From Planctomycetaceae bacterium (GTDB lineage Bacteria; Planctomycetota; Phycisphaerae; SM23-33): 56,657 bases of DNA. The translations under genes and the position numbers were made by a program. Position 1 is the first letter of the stretch; the number at the start of each line of letters is the position of its first letter. The stretch spans positions 1-56,657 of the forward strand of contig JBDKTA010000006.1 in assembly GCA_039680605.1 (NCBI GenBank), read 5' to 3'. Shown piece by piece: positions 49,478 to 56,657 of this stretch. The notes beneath the pieces were generated by a model, which saw only the letters and a program-made list of their open reading frames with translations, had not been told where the DNA came from and ran no database searches.

Positions 49478-49806
49478 AAGATCGTTCCTTTGCACGGATG
49501 GTAAGACCGCGCGCCGCGGGTGTCAATCGTGGCCCCCCCGCCATCGAAACTACCACAGAGACACAGAGACGGATGAGGTGAAAGAGCAGCGTGCAATCTG
49601 CCGGGTGCCGTGGCGCGCAGGGCCGCAGGCCCGGAGAGCCACGATCCCCGGGGGCTAGCGCCAGTCGTGGCTGTCGGCCTGAAGGCCTCCCGCCACGGCA
49701 CCCCTTAGCTTCTTTCTCCAATCTTTCCTCAGCGTCCTCAGCGACCTCTGCGGCTAGCACCCGGTTTCCGGTTGGAAATTCCCGCCTCGCTTCATACCAT
49801 GCAGGC
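49478..49806. other. 329-bp intergenic region between argH and pyrK
   Basis: This gap separates divergent argH and pyrK. It contains the first copy of the 100-124 bp element (49603-49703). A 75-bp part after the element (49704-49800) probably carries the pyrK promoter. No gene is seen in it. Confidence 0.5.
49603..49703 (+). repeat. Dispersed element copy 1 (GGGTGCCGTGGCG ends)
   Basis: The element begins GGGTGCCGTGGCGCGCAGGG and ends with the inverted CGCCACGGCACCC. Inside are the conserved CCCGGAGAGCCACGATCCC and GTCGTGGCTGTCGG blocks. Copies 2 and 3 share ends and blocks. Confidence 0.9.
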
Positions 49807-50766
49807 ATGTCGAAAGTTTCCGCATCACCGCGCGGCACGTTTACCGGCGAGGTGCTGGCCAACGAGCAGGTTTGCGACGGCCATTACCGCCTGATCCTCG
49901 ACGTGCCGCATTTTCCGCCCTCGCGGCCGGGGCAGTTCGTCCAGCTCCAGTGCCGATACCCCGGCGAGCGTGAAGGCGTCCACGTGGTCGAGTGGCCGCC
50001 GGGCCAAGCCCCCAAGTTCACGCAGGCGGAATTGACCGACCGCGAGCCTTTCTTGCGCCGCCCGCTGAGCCTGGCCGGCCGGCGCGACCACGCCCGCGGC
50101 GCCGTCGAGCTAGACATCCTGTACCGCATCAGCGGCACGGGCACGGCATGGCTGTCCGGCGTGACGCCGGGCAAGAGCCTCAGCGTGCTGGGCCCGCTGG
50201 GCAACGCGTTCCCGATCGACGCCGGCAAGCCCGCGGCCGCACTCATCGGCGGCGGCGTGGGGATTCCGCCGATGCTGTACCTGGCGGCCGCCCTGCAAGC
50301 GGCAGGCAAAAAGACCGTGGCCTTCAACGGCTCACGAAGTTCGTGCCTGCTGCCGCTGCGACTCTTGCCGGCAGGCAAAGTGCGGCCGGACGGTCTGCCG
50401 TCGCACTGCATTGCCGAGTTCGCGGCATGGGGCGTCGACGCGGGCGTGGCGACCGACGACGGATCCCTGGGCTTCGCCGGCCTGGTCAGCCGCCCGTTCG
50501 AGCAGTGGCTCGATCAACAGCCGCAGCCCGATCGCGACCTGGTCGTCTACACCTGCGGTCCCGAGCCGATGATGAAGGCCGTCGCTGAAATCTGCATCTC
50601 ACGCAACATCCAATGTTATCTGTCACTCGAGCGTCACATGGCCTGCGGCATGGGCACGTGCCAATCCTGCGTGTGCAAGATCAAAGCCGACACTCCCCAA
50701 GGCTGGAGCTTCAAACTCTGCTGCACGGATGGACCCGTTTTCGACGCTCGCGCGGTAGTCTGGTAA
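49807..50766 (+). CDS. Dihydroorotate dehydrogenase electron-transfer subunit-like (PyrK family)
   Basis: The 319-residue flavoprotein has the ferredoxin-reductase-like layout: an FAD-binding barrel (VQLQCR, PFLRRPLSLAG), the NAD-binding domain with GGGVGIPPMLYLA and CGPEPMMKAV, and a C-terminal [2Fe-2S] site with Cys residues in ACGMGTCQSCVCK and LCCTDGPVF. This is PyrK's cysteine pattern, which passes electrons from dihydroorotate dehydrogenase to NAD+. No pyrD is in the window, and an insertion of about 20 residues near residue 60 (GEREGVHVVEWPPGQAPK) lengthens it relative to the usual 230-260. ATG 49807 is chosen because homology starts there. Confidence 0.85.
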   Translation: MSKVSASPRGTFTGEVLANEQVCDGHYRLILDVPHFPPSRPGQFVQLQCRYPGEREGVHVVEWPPGQAPKFTQAELTDREPFLRRPLSLAGRRDHARGAVELDILYRISGTGTAWLSGVTPGKSLSVLGPLGNAFPIDAGKPAAALIGGGVGIPPMLYLAAALQAAGKKTVAFNGSRSSCLLPLRLLPAGKVRPDGLPSHCIAEFAAWGVDAGVATDDGSLGFAGLVSRPFEQWLDQQPQPDRDLVVYTCGPEPMMKAVAEICISRNIQCYLSLERHMACGMGTCQSCVCKIKADTPQGWSFKLCCTDGPVFDARAVVW

Positions 50767-50872
50767 TTAGCCGCTGAGGTCGCTGGCGGGGCAAAAACTG
50801 GAATGATGGAATATTGGAATAGTGGAATAACAACCACAGCCAGTCGCGCAATTCGATTATTCCCATCATCGC

Positions 50873-50996
50873 GGGTGCCGTGGCGCGCAGGGCCGAAGGC
50901 CCGGAGAGCCACGATCCCGGACTCCTGCCAGCGCGGGCGACGGTCCACTCGCTCACGGTCGTGGCTGTCGGGCTTCGCCCTCCCGCCACGGCACCC
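50873..50996 (+). repeat. Dispersed element copy 2
   Basis: Same ends as copy 1, with a 23-base longer centre. It lies in the 260-bp gap between pyrK and the metallophosphatase gene. Before it is an AT-rich stretch of short GGAAT-type direct repeats (50800-50830). Confidence 0.9.
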
Positions 50997-51026
50997 GCCG
51001 CAAAACCCGTCGAGCAAGCTCGACCG

Positions 51027-52118
51027 CTAACTACCCTTGAGCACTGGTCGCGTCACAGGCCCTGTGGGGCGGGATGCCGACCTCGTTGTGGGTTGCATGG
51101 CGGCGGGGTTGATTGGGGCGGGGGGTTTCCAGTCGGCGGCGCTGATGCGTTCGATGGCGGCCTTGATGGCGGGGTCTTCGGGAATCGTGTTGTCGATCTT
51201 GAAGAGCTGGGCCTTTGTCGAGGCGATTTGCCAGCGGCCCTGGTCGTCCTGGCGCATCTCCATATCCACGCGGCCGAGGCGCTGGACATAGTCGCCGGTC
51301 TGGACGACCAGCACGTCGCGCCCGTCGGGGCCTTTAGATCGGGTGCCGCGGTCCATGCGGTTGTGGTCGTGTCCGCCGATGATCAGGTCGATTCCGGCGA
51401 CCGAGCGGGCCAAGGCCAGGTCGCCCCAGGTGCCGATATGCGTGACAGCGACGACCACGTCGGCCTGCTTTCGCAGCAGCGGCACGATCTTGCGGGCCGT
51501 CTCGACGTCTCTTGCGACATCGATCTGCTTGCGGGTCTGCGCGTTCTCCTTAACCGTGCAGAGCCCAAAAAACGCCACGCGCAGCGGACCGGCCCGCTCG
51601 ATGATGTACGGGCGCAGGAGACATGGGCCGTCTTTGGTCGTGACGTTGCTGGTGAGCATCGTGAAGCGGGCGTGGCCGGCGAACTTGCGGAGCATGGGCA
51701 CGCCCATGTAGAAGTCGCCGTTGCCGGGGGTCATCACGTCGAATCCCATCTGGTCCAGCAGCAGAAAGTCGGCGATCCCCTGGCGGCGGGCGCTCAGGGC
51801 GTCGCCGCGGCTGGTGACGTCGCCGGCGTGGACTGCAAAGGTGCGCACGCTGTTGCCCGCGGCGCGCTGGCGGGAAATCAACGTGGCCAACCGCGCGTAG
51901 CCGCCGGTTTCTCCGTCGGCCCCATACGCCAGGATGCGCCCGTGCGTGTCGTTGATGTGCAGGAATGTCAGGGTGACGTTCTGCGTCGCGGGGCGGCTGG
52001 TAGCCGACAACGATGCATCCTGCCCGACGACCGGATGAAGATTGCAGGCAAGGCCCGCCGCCAGCGCCAGGCAGATCAGGGACAGCAGATATTTCTTGTC
52101 GTGCGTTCGCATAGGCAT
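51027..52118 (-). CDS. Exported 5'-nucleotidase-like metallophosphatase lacking the C-terminal domain
   Basis: The 363-residue protein has a signal peptide (LLSLICLALAAGLACNL, with a possible lipobox) followed by the metallophosphoesterase domain of the UshA/SoxB class: LHINDTHGRI, VHAGDVTSRGD, GNGDF, VTHIGTWGDL and IIGGHDHN. In UshA the third motif is GNHEFD, with the His being catalytic; here it is GNGDFYMG, so that His is replaced by Gly. The family's C-terminal substrate-specificity domain is missing; the protein ends after a short helical segment and a Pro/Thr-rich tail. Activity on nucleotides is therefore doubtful. Its stop codon lies inside a short dispersed repeat (51008-51029). Confidence 0.82.
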   Translation of the reverse strand: MPMRTHDKKYLLSLICLALAAGLACNLHPVVGQDASLSATSRPATQNVTLTFLHINDTHGRILAYGADGETGGYARLATLISRQRAAGNSVRTFAVHAGDVTSRGDALSARRQGIADFLLLDQMGFDVMTPGNGDFYMGVPMLRKFAGHARFTMLTSNVTTKDGPCLLRPYIIERAGPLRVAFFGLCTVKENAQTRKQIDVARDVETARKIVPLLRKQADVVVAVTHIGTWGDLALARSVAGIDLIIGGHDHNRMDRGTRSKGPDGRDVLVVQTGDYVQRLGRVDMEMRQDDQGRWQIASTKAQLFKIDNTIPEDPAIKAAIERISAADWKPPAPINPAAMQPTTRSASRPTGPVTRPVLKGS

Positions 52119-52173
52119 GATTTTATCAAACCCGCATGAAACCCCCTAATCCCTTGAAACGTTGTATAATAAC

Positions 52174-52280
52174 GTGGCGGGAGGACTAAGCCCGACCGCC
52201 ACGACCCCGGCGAAGAATGCGTGCCGGGAGTTCGGGGATCGTGGCTCTCCGGGCCTGTGGCCCTGCGCGCCACGGCACCC
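52174..52280 (-). repeat. Dispersed element copy 3, inverted and shortened at one end
   Basis: The copy reads GTGGCGGGAGGACTAAGCCC ... GGGATCGTGGCTCTCCGGG ... GCGCGCCACGGCACCC, the reverse complement of copies 1 and 2, lacking the last six bases at its left end. It lies directly before hflX. TATAAT (52165-52170) stands next to its left end, but without a matching -35 box. Confidence 0.88.
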
Positions 52281-52336
52281 TTGGTACCTGCGGCCCTGCG
52301 CCACAGGACCTTGCTTTACCTGAGGACTTACTGGAA

Positions 52337-53659
52337 TTGGTTGAACCTATTCGGAACGAACTATCCGTTCAGGCGGAGCGGGCGCTGCTGGTGGCGGTCA
52401 TCCTGCCTGGAAGCACCGTGGACCCACTGGACCCGCTTGGGGAACTGCGAGCGCTGACGCGCACGGCAGGCGGAATCATCGCCGACGAGATCGTCGCCAA
52501 GCGGCACGTGATCCATCCGGGCCTCTATCTGGGCTCGGGCAAGGCCCAGCAGATCGCCGACCGGGCGCACCAGAACGAGATCGACGTGGTGATCTTCGAC
52601 AACGATCTGTCCCCCGCGCAGATCCGCGACCTGGAGGAGATCATCGGCTGCAAGGTCATCGACCGAAGCGAGTTGATCCTGGACATCTTCGCCGCCCACG
52701 CTCGCACGAGCGAAAGCCGTCTGCAGGTCGAGCTCGCCCAGCTCGAATACACGTACCCCCGCCTGCGGCACATGTGGACGCACCTGGAGCGGACGGCCGG
52801 CGGGCAAGTCGCCAGCGGCGGCATCGGCACGCGAGGCCCCGGCGAAAAGCAGCTCGAGACCGACCGGCGCCTCGTGCAGAAACGCACGCAGCGGCTCAAG
52901 CAGGAACTCCAGCAGATCGACCGGCGCAAGGTGCGCGAGGTGCGCAGCCGCGGCGAGGCGTTCGGCATCTGCCTGGTCGGATACACCAACGCCGGAAAGA
53001 GCACGCTGATGAACGCCCTGACCGGCGCCGAGGTGCTGGTGGCCGACAAGCTCTTCGCCACGCTCGACACCCGCACGCGACAGTGGGACCTGGACCGCGG
53101 CCAGACCGCCCTGCTGTCGGACACCGTCGGTTTCGTGCGCGACCTGCCGCACCACCTGGTCGCCAGCTTCCGCGCGACGCTGGAAGAGGCCATCCACGCC
53201 AACCTGCTGCTGCACGTGGCCGACGCGTCCAACGAGCGGCTCGAGAACGAGATCGCGGCAGTCAACAAGGTGCTCGTCGATATCGGCTGCGCCGACAGCC
53301 GCCGCATCCTGGTCCTCAACAAGATCGACAAGATCATGGACCCGATCGTCCACATGGTGCTCAATCGCAAGTACCCCGAGGCGATCAAGATCTCGGCGGC
53401 CACGGGCAAAGGCGTCGAGCGGTTAATCGAAGAGGTGCGATACCGCGTCACCGGCGGCAACGTCAACGTGACGCTGCGAGCCAATTGCGGAAACGGAAAG
53501 CTGATGCACTACATCGGCCGCCACGCCGACGTTCAGTCGCAAACCTACGACGGTCAGACCGCCAGCATCACCGCCGTCATGCCGGCCGTGCGCCTGGAAG
53601 GCCTCGAAGAGTTCGGCGACGACGTCGAGATCGTCAACAGCAGCAATGGCGACCGATAG
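52337..53659 (+). CDS. hflX: GTPase HflX
   Basis: This ribosome-associated GTPase splits stalled 70S ribosomes. The N-terminal part has VILPGSTVDPLDPLGELRAL and IVAKRHVIHPGLYLGSGKAQQIAD, then the linker LTPRLRHMW-like block and GIGTRGPGEKQLETDRR. The G domain has VGYTNAGKSTLMNAL (G1), DTVGFVRDLPHHLVASFRATLEE (G3/switch) and NKIDK (G4). The C-terminal domain follows. The frame is open from 52217, but that part is repeat-derived. I propose TTG 52337 with GAGGA nine bases upstream; the start is uncertain. Confidence 0.9.
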   Translation: MVEPIRNELSVQAERALLVAVILPGSTVDPLDPLGELRALTRTAGGIIADEIVAKRHVIHPGLYLGSGKAQQIADRAHQNEIDVVIFDNDLSPAQIRDLEEIIGCKVIDRSELILDIFAAHARTSESRLQVELAQLEYTYPRLRHMWTHLERTAGGQVASGGIGTRGPGEKQLETDRRLVQKRTQRLKQELQQIDRRKVREVRSRGEAFGICLVGYTNAGKSTLMNALTGAEVLVADKLFATLDTRTRQWDLDRGQTALLSDTVGFVRDLPHHLVASFRATLEEAIHANLLLHVADASNERLENEIAAVNKVLVDIGCADSRRILVLNKIDKIMDPIVHMVLNRKYPEAIKISAATGKGVERLIEEVRYRVTGGNVNVTLRANCGNGKLMHYIGRHADVQSQTYDGQTASITAVMPAVRLEGLEEFGDDVEIVNSSNGDR

Positions 53660-53666
53660 CCCCCTA

Positions 53667-53753
53667 TGGAGTGCGGCAGCCTTAGCTGCCGCTTTGGTAG
53701 TTGTTAGGCCGCCGAAAAACTTCCAAAGCGGCAGCTAAGGCTGCCGCACTCCA
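53667..53753. repeat. Perfect 31-bp inverted repeat element
   Basis: Two arms of 31 bp (53667-53697 and 53723-53753) are exact reverse complements around a 25-base centre. Each arm is itself a small palindrome (GCGGCAGC-CTTA-GCTGCCGC). It lies between hflX and the UroD-like gene and matches the degraded copy at 18477. Confidence 0.95.
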
Positions 53754-53815
53754 AAGTCCCTTGCCTGAACGCTGCTTCTGTGCGAGCATGTTCCCTCTTA
53801 TAAGGACAAACCGCA

Positions 53816-54973
53816 ATGGCCACAGCAGACGGTGTTCATGCGATGGTGCCTCGCGAGAAGATGGATCTGGGCGCCCGGAAGCTGCGCGACGCGTACGCGA
53901 TGGTGCCCGGCGCGCCGCTGTATAAGAAGGAGTTCGGGTACTACTGCCTGGACCGCTGGTTCAAGGAAGGCCTGGCCCCCGACGCCGATTTCGCCAAGGA
54001 GTTCGACTACGACCCGCCGGGGCTGACCGGCTTTGGCGGCCTGGGCTGGTGCGAGCCGGGCTACCTGCCCAATTTCGAAGAGAAAACTGTTGAGCAGCTC
54101 GACGAGTACGACATCGTGCGCGACTGGGCGGGGCGCACCGTCAAGTTCTTCAAAGGCCGCCGCAACGGGTTCATGCCCGAGTACATGGACTTCCCCGTCC
54201 ACGACCGCAAGGACTGGGAAGAACTCTGCAAGCCACGCCTCGACCCGACGACCAGCGCCCGCTACGAAGGCCTGGGCGATCACATGCAGCGCATCACCCC
54301 GTGCATCGAGCGCGGGTGGATGGTCAATCAGAGCATCGCCGGGGCCGGCATGTACCTGCGGGCGATGTTTGGCGTGCAGAACATGATGCTGGCGTTCTAC
54401 GACATGCCAGACGTCGTGCATGACATGATGGCCACGTGGCTCAAGCTCGCCGACGCGGTGACGGCAGCGCACCAGAAGCTGGCGACGTTCGACCAGCTCT
54501 TCATCGCCGAGGACATCTGCTACAACCACGGCCCGCTGGTGGGTCCCGACATCTTCAAGGAGTTCTGGTGGCCGTACTACCAGCAGCTCATCACCAACAT
54601 CAAGTCGCGCCAGATCGACCAGACGCGCCACATGTACATCCAGATCGACACCGACGGCGACTGCCGCCCGACGATTCCGTGGTATATGGAAGAGATCGGC
54701 ATGGACGTGATGAGCCCGTTCGAAGTCGCCAGCGGCTGCGACGTAGTCGAGCAGTCCAGGCAATACCCGAACCTGGTGATGACCGGCGGCATTGACAAAC
54801 GCGTGATCGCCCTGGGCCCGCCGGCGATCGACAAGTACCTCGAGCGCGTGATCCCACCCATGCGCGAGAGAGGCGGATACATTCCCACCAGCGACCACGG
54901 CGTACCCGAGGAATGCTCGCTGGAGAATTATCGATACTATCGCAAACGCATTGTAGAGCTCGGCGGGAACTGA
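53816..54973 (+). CDS. Uroporphyrinogen decarboxylase-superfamily protein, role unknown
   Basis: The 385-residue protein has the C-terminal part of the UroD/MtaA-type barrel: IQIDTDGDCRPTIPWYME, GMDVMSPFEVASGCDVVEQS, NLVMTGGIDKRVIALG and GGYIPTSDHGVPEECSLENY. The N-terminal half is longer and different from the haem enzyme, and the arginines expected for porphyrin binding near the N-terminus are not seen. Planctomycetes hold many such UroD-like proteins, some linked to methyl transfer. AAGGA precedes the ATG. The last 37 bp overlap the 3' end of the GH16 gene. Confidence 0.85.
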   Translation: MATADGVHAMVPREKMDLGARKLRDAYAMVPGAPLYKKEFGYYCLDRWFKEGLAPDADFAKEFDYDPPGLTGFGGLGWCEPGYLPNFEEKTVEQLDEYDIVRDWAGRTVKFFKGRRNGFMPEYMDFPVHDRKDWEELCKPRLDPTTSARYEGLGDHMQRITPCIERGWMVNQSIAGAGMYLRAMFGVQNMMLAFYDMPDVVHDMMATWLKLADAVTAAHQKLATFDQLFIAEDICYNHGPLVGPDIFKEFWWPYYQQLITNIKSRQIDQTRHMYIQIDTDGDCRPTIPWYMEEIGMDVMSPFEVASGCDVVEQSRQYPNLVMTGGIDKRVIALGPPAIDKYLERVIPPMRERGGYIPTSDHGVPEECSLENYRYYRKRIVELGGN

Positions 54974-55842
54974 ACTCGGGAATGTCGCTGATATACCCGC
55001 ACGTAATCGATCTCGTACTTCTGCGGCAGGATGCTGTCGTCGATCTTGCCGCCCCAGGTTCCGCCTAACGCCAGGTTCAGGATCAGGTAGTGATCCTGGC
55101 GGAAAGCGTTGCCGGTTGGCAGGTCGGCTTGGGGGACTTTGTAGGTGAAGTACTTCGTGCCGTCGAAGTAGAAGTCGATCGTGTCGGCCGTCCACTCTAT
55201 GGCGTAGATGTGAAAATCCTTCCAGGGCTCGGCGGCCTTGAGGCTGTGGCCTAGGCTGGCGTGCTTGCCGTCGGTGTTGGCCCAGTGGACCGTGCCATGC
55301 ACTTTGTCCGGCGTGTGGCCGACAAATTCCATGATGTCGATCTCGCCGCAGCGCGGCCAACCGATCTTGCGGATGTTCGTGCCCAGGGTCCAGATCGCCG
55401 GCCAGACGCCTTTGCCCTGCGGCAGTTTGGCCCGCACTTCGATGCGGCCGTACGTCCACGAAACCTTGCCTTGCGTGGTGATGCTGGCCGAGGTGTAGTC
55501 CGCGGTCTTTCCGTCTTTCTGAAAACGTTCGTTGCGGCCTTCAATGATCAGCACGCCGCCTTCGACGCGGACGTTCTCTTTGCGGGCTCGCGTGTAATAC
55601 TGCTTCTCCTGGTTGCGGACGAAACCGGTCTCGTAGGTCCACTTCTTCGGGTCGGGCAAGCCCTCGTCGCCGAACTCGTCGGCCCAGACCAACTCCCATC
55701 CCGCGCGCTGGGCCGCCGGGGCGGTGGCAGAGGCGCCGGGCGGAGCCTTCTCTTGAGCGATGGAAGGGCTGTAAAACGCAAAGGCGCTGAACGCGATGGC
55801 GGCCGACAGTGTCGCGGCTGCAGCTATTATTGCCGGTTTCAT
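54937..55842 (-). CDS. Glycoside hydrolase family 16 (beta-glucanase/laminarinase-like), secreted
   Basis: The 301-residue enzyme has a signal peptide (IIAAAATLSAAIAFSAFAF) and the GH16 jelly roll. The catalytic motif EIDIMEFVGH gives the nucleophile Glu at about 167, Asp 169 and acid/base Glu at about 172. WELVWADEF, YGRIEVRAKLP, GVWPAIWTLG and LGGTWGG are conserved around it. The start at 55842 has GGGAG nearby; the longer open frame has none. The substrate is probably a beta-1,3- or 1,3/1,4-glucan. Confidence 0.93.
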   Translation of the reverse strand: MKPAIIAAAATLSAAIAFSAFAFYSPSIAQEKAPPGASATAPAAQRAGWELVWADEFGDEGLPDPKKWTYETGFVRNQEKQYYTRARKENVRVEGGVLIIEGRNERFQKDGKTADYTSASITTQGKVSWTYGRIEVRAKLPQGKGVWPAIWTLGTNIRKIGWPRCGEIDIMEFVGHTPDKVHGTVHWANTDGKHASLGHSLKAAEPWKDFHIYAIEWTADTIDFYFDGTKYFTYKVPQADLPTGNAFRQDHYLILNLALGGTWGGKIDDSILPQKYEIDYVRVYQRHSRVQFPPSSTMRLR

Positions 55843-55972
55843 AGGCACTCCCGGGTTCGCAGGAATCTTATCGCGCACCTCAGGCACATGAAAGGAGCTA
55901 ATAGGGCCTATAAAGAACGAACTAAGAAGAACGCCTGAAAATAACCTGGCAGGCCAAGGCCCTGGAGGTTTA

Positions 55973-56026
55973 TCATAAGTGTTATAAGTCCCATGGGTCC
56001 TATAAGTCCTATTCTTCGTCCTATTC
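55973..56026 (+). repeat. Short TATAAGTCC/GTCCTAT repeats upstream of the four-helix gene
   Basis: TATAAGTCC occurs at 55983 and 56001, and GTCCTAT occurs three times in 55998-56026, with a small palindrome CCCATGGG in between. Such short repeats occur upstream of the ATG at 56040, with AGGAG as ribosome-binding site. Their role is unknown. Confidence 0.6.
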
Positions 56027-56039
56027 CCAGGAGCCGCCC

Positions 56040-56657
56040 ATGAGCGATGAGGGTCTCATTCCGCCTCATGGAGGCTACCGCGACCTCAAATCTTACCAAG
56101 CTTCGGAAATCGCCTACGATGCCACGATGGTTTTCTGCGACCGGTTCATCGACCGCCGCAGCCGCACGCACGACCAGATGGTCCAGGCCGCACGCAGCGG
56201 CAAGCAGAACATCGCCGAAGGCAGTGCGGCGTCGGGCACCTCTCGCAAAACCGAACTGAAACTTACCGGCGTGGCCCGGGCGAGCCTGGAGGAACTCCTG
56301 CTGGACTACCAGGATTTTCTGCGTCAGAAGGGTCTGCAACTCTGGGACAAGAACCATCCCCAGGCCCAAGCCGTTCGCAAGCTGGCCTATGAACAACACA
56401 GGACCTTTGAGACATATCGGACCTATGTGGAGAAGGGCTCAGCCGAGGTGGCGGCCAACACGATCCTATGCGTGATCCACCAGGCCAACTACCTGCTCGA
56501 CCAGCAGCTCAAACAACTGGAGCAGCAATTCCTAGAGCATCTAGCGATCATCTGTAGCGTATCCGCAGCTACGGAAGTAGCCTTGGCACTCCTCCGCGCT
56601 CACGGCCCTGAGAGCTTGGCCGATCACACCAATGAGTTCCTCCAACGTACGCCCGGC
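56040..56657 (+). CDS. Four-helix-bundle family protein (S23-like), truncated by window edge
   Basis: The frame from ATG 56040 is open to the end (206 codons, no stop), so the gene is cut by the window. IPPHGGYRDLKSYQASEIAYD and GKQNIAEGSAASGTSRKTE match the four-helix 'suffix' protein family, related to the proteins encoded by intervening sequences of 23S rRNA genes, here free-standing. The middle contains ASLEELLLDYQDFLR and QANYLLDQQLKQLE helices. AGGAG lies 6-10 bases before the ATG. The function is unknown. Confidence 0.8.
   Translation, partial: MSDEGLIPPHGGYRDLKSYQASEIAYDATMVFCDRFIDRRSRTHDQMVQAARSGKQNIAEGSAASGTSRKTELKLTGVARASLEELLLDYQDFLRQKGLQLWDKNHPQAQAVRKLAYEQHRTFETYRTYVEKGSAEVAANTILCVIHQANYLLDQQLKQLEQQFLEHLAIICSVSAATEVALALLRAHGPESLADHTNEFLQRTPG

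Noticed and set aside
52154-52170. Promoter TTGAAA / TATAAT before hflX
   Set aside because: The two boxes are only 5 bp apart, which does not fit a sigma-70 promoter.
52217-52336. hflX start at ATG 52217
   Set aside because: The first 20 codons are translation of the dispersed element and have no counterpart in HflX; a later start fits better.

Overview
The window reads as chromosomal DNA of a high-GC planctomycete, most likely of the Phycisphaerae type. This is inferred from gene content, not from a marker gene. Support comes from two formylglycine-type sulfatases, a zinc-ribbon Ser/Thr kinase next to a planctomycete-style ECF sigma factor, a free-standing four-helix-bundle protein gene, a UroD-superfamily protein, a GH16 glucanase, large secreted proteins rich in Pro/Ala/Thr after the signal peptide, and many small palindromic repeats that in places encode peptides such as GMGVSPM and GRDAHAT. 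Genes are densely packed, and many neighbours share ATGA stop/start overlaps. I saw no rRNA, tRNA or CRISPR.

Layout. 1-122: the start of an IS630-type transposase running off the left edge. 241-1614: sulfatase. 1696-6020 (-): an RND efflux permease and its periplasmic adaptor. 6187-17806 (+): a five-gene operon of secreted proteins, the most unusual block. It has a small CsgG-like/TPR protein followed by a two-gene module present twice. Gene A is CsgG-like + TPR + PEGA-like + a sialidase-like propeller; gene B is HEAT-like + PDZ-like + concanavalin-like. 18015-20398: a DUF5661-type protein, a DHH phosphoesterase and a family 4 uracil-DNA glycosylase. 20399-20845 holds a remnant of the mtaB 5' end. 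20846-34922 (+): a type IV pilus/type II secretion-like envelope cluster with a PilM-PilN fusion, two unknown single-pass proteins in the PilO/PilP positions, two tandem secretins each followed by a strong terminator, a YdjY/ExbD-like protein and a multispan membrane protein.

34952-39139 (-): rdgB, a lipoprotein gene and rph, then argF and argB. 39244-39580: a 106-107 bp tandem repeat. 39603-43894 (-): a GspG/ExbD-like chimeric membrane protein, a Ser/Thr kinase whose activation loop carries a repeat-encoded insert, and an ECF sigma factor. 43940-45457 (-): second sulfatase. 45732-48001 (-): tsaE, thiL, hicA and a MerR-HicB fusion. 48074-49477 (-): argH. 49807-53659: pyrK, a 5'-nucleotidase-like metallophosphatase and hflX, separated by three copies of a 100-124 bp element. 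53816-56657: a UroD-like protein, GH16 and a four-helix-bundle protein cut by the right edge.

How the genes work together: argB, argF and argH are three steps of arginine synthesis. rph, rdgB, tsaE, hflX, the UDG and the DHH enzyme are RNA, nucleotide and ribosome housekeeping. The sulfatases, GH16 and UroD-like protein fit polysaccharide and C1 catabolism. The PilM/secretin block is probably an envelope-spanning secretion or pilus machine whose ATPases and pilins lie elsewhere. The A/B operon has no function I can name; it looks like an exported, surface or periplasmic assembly.
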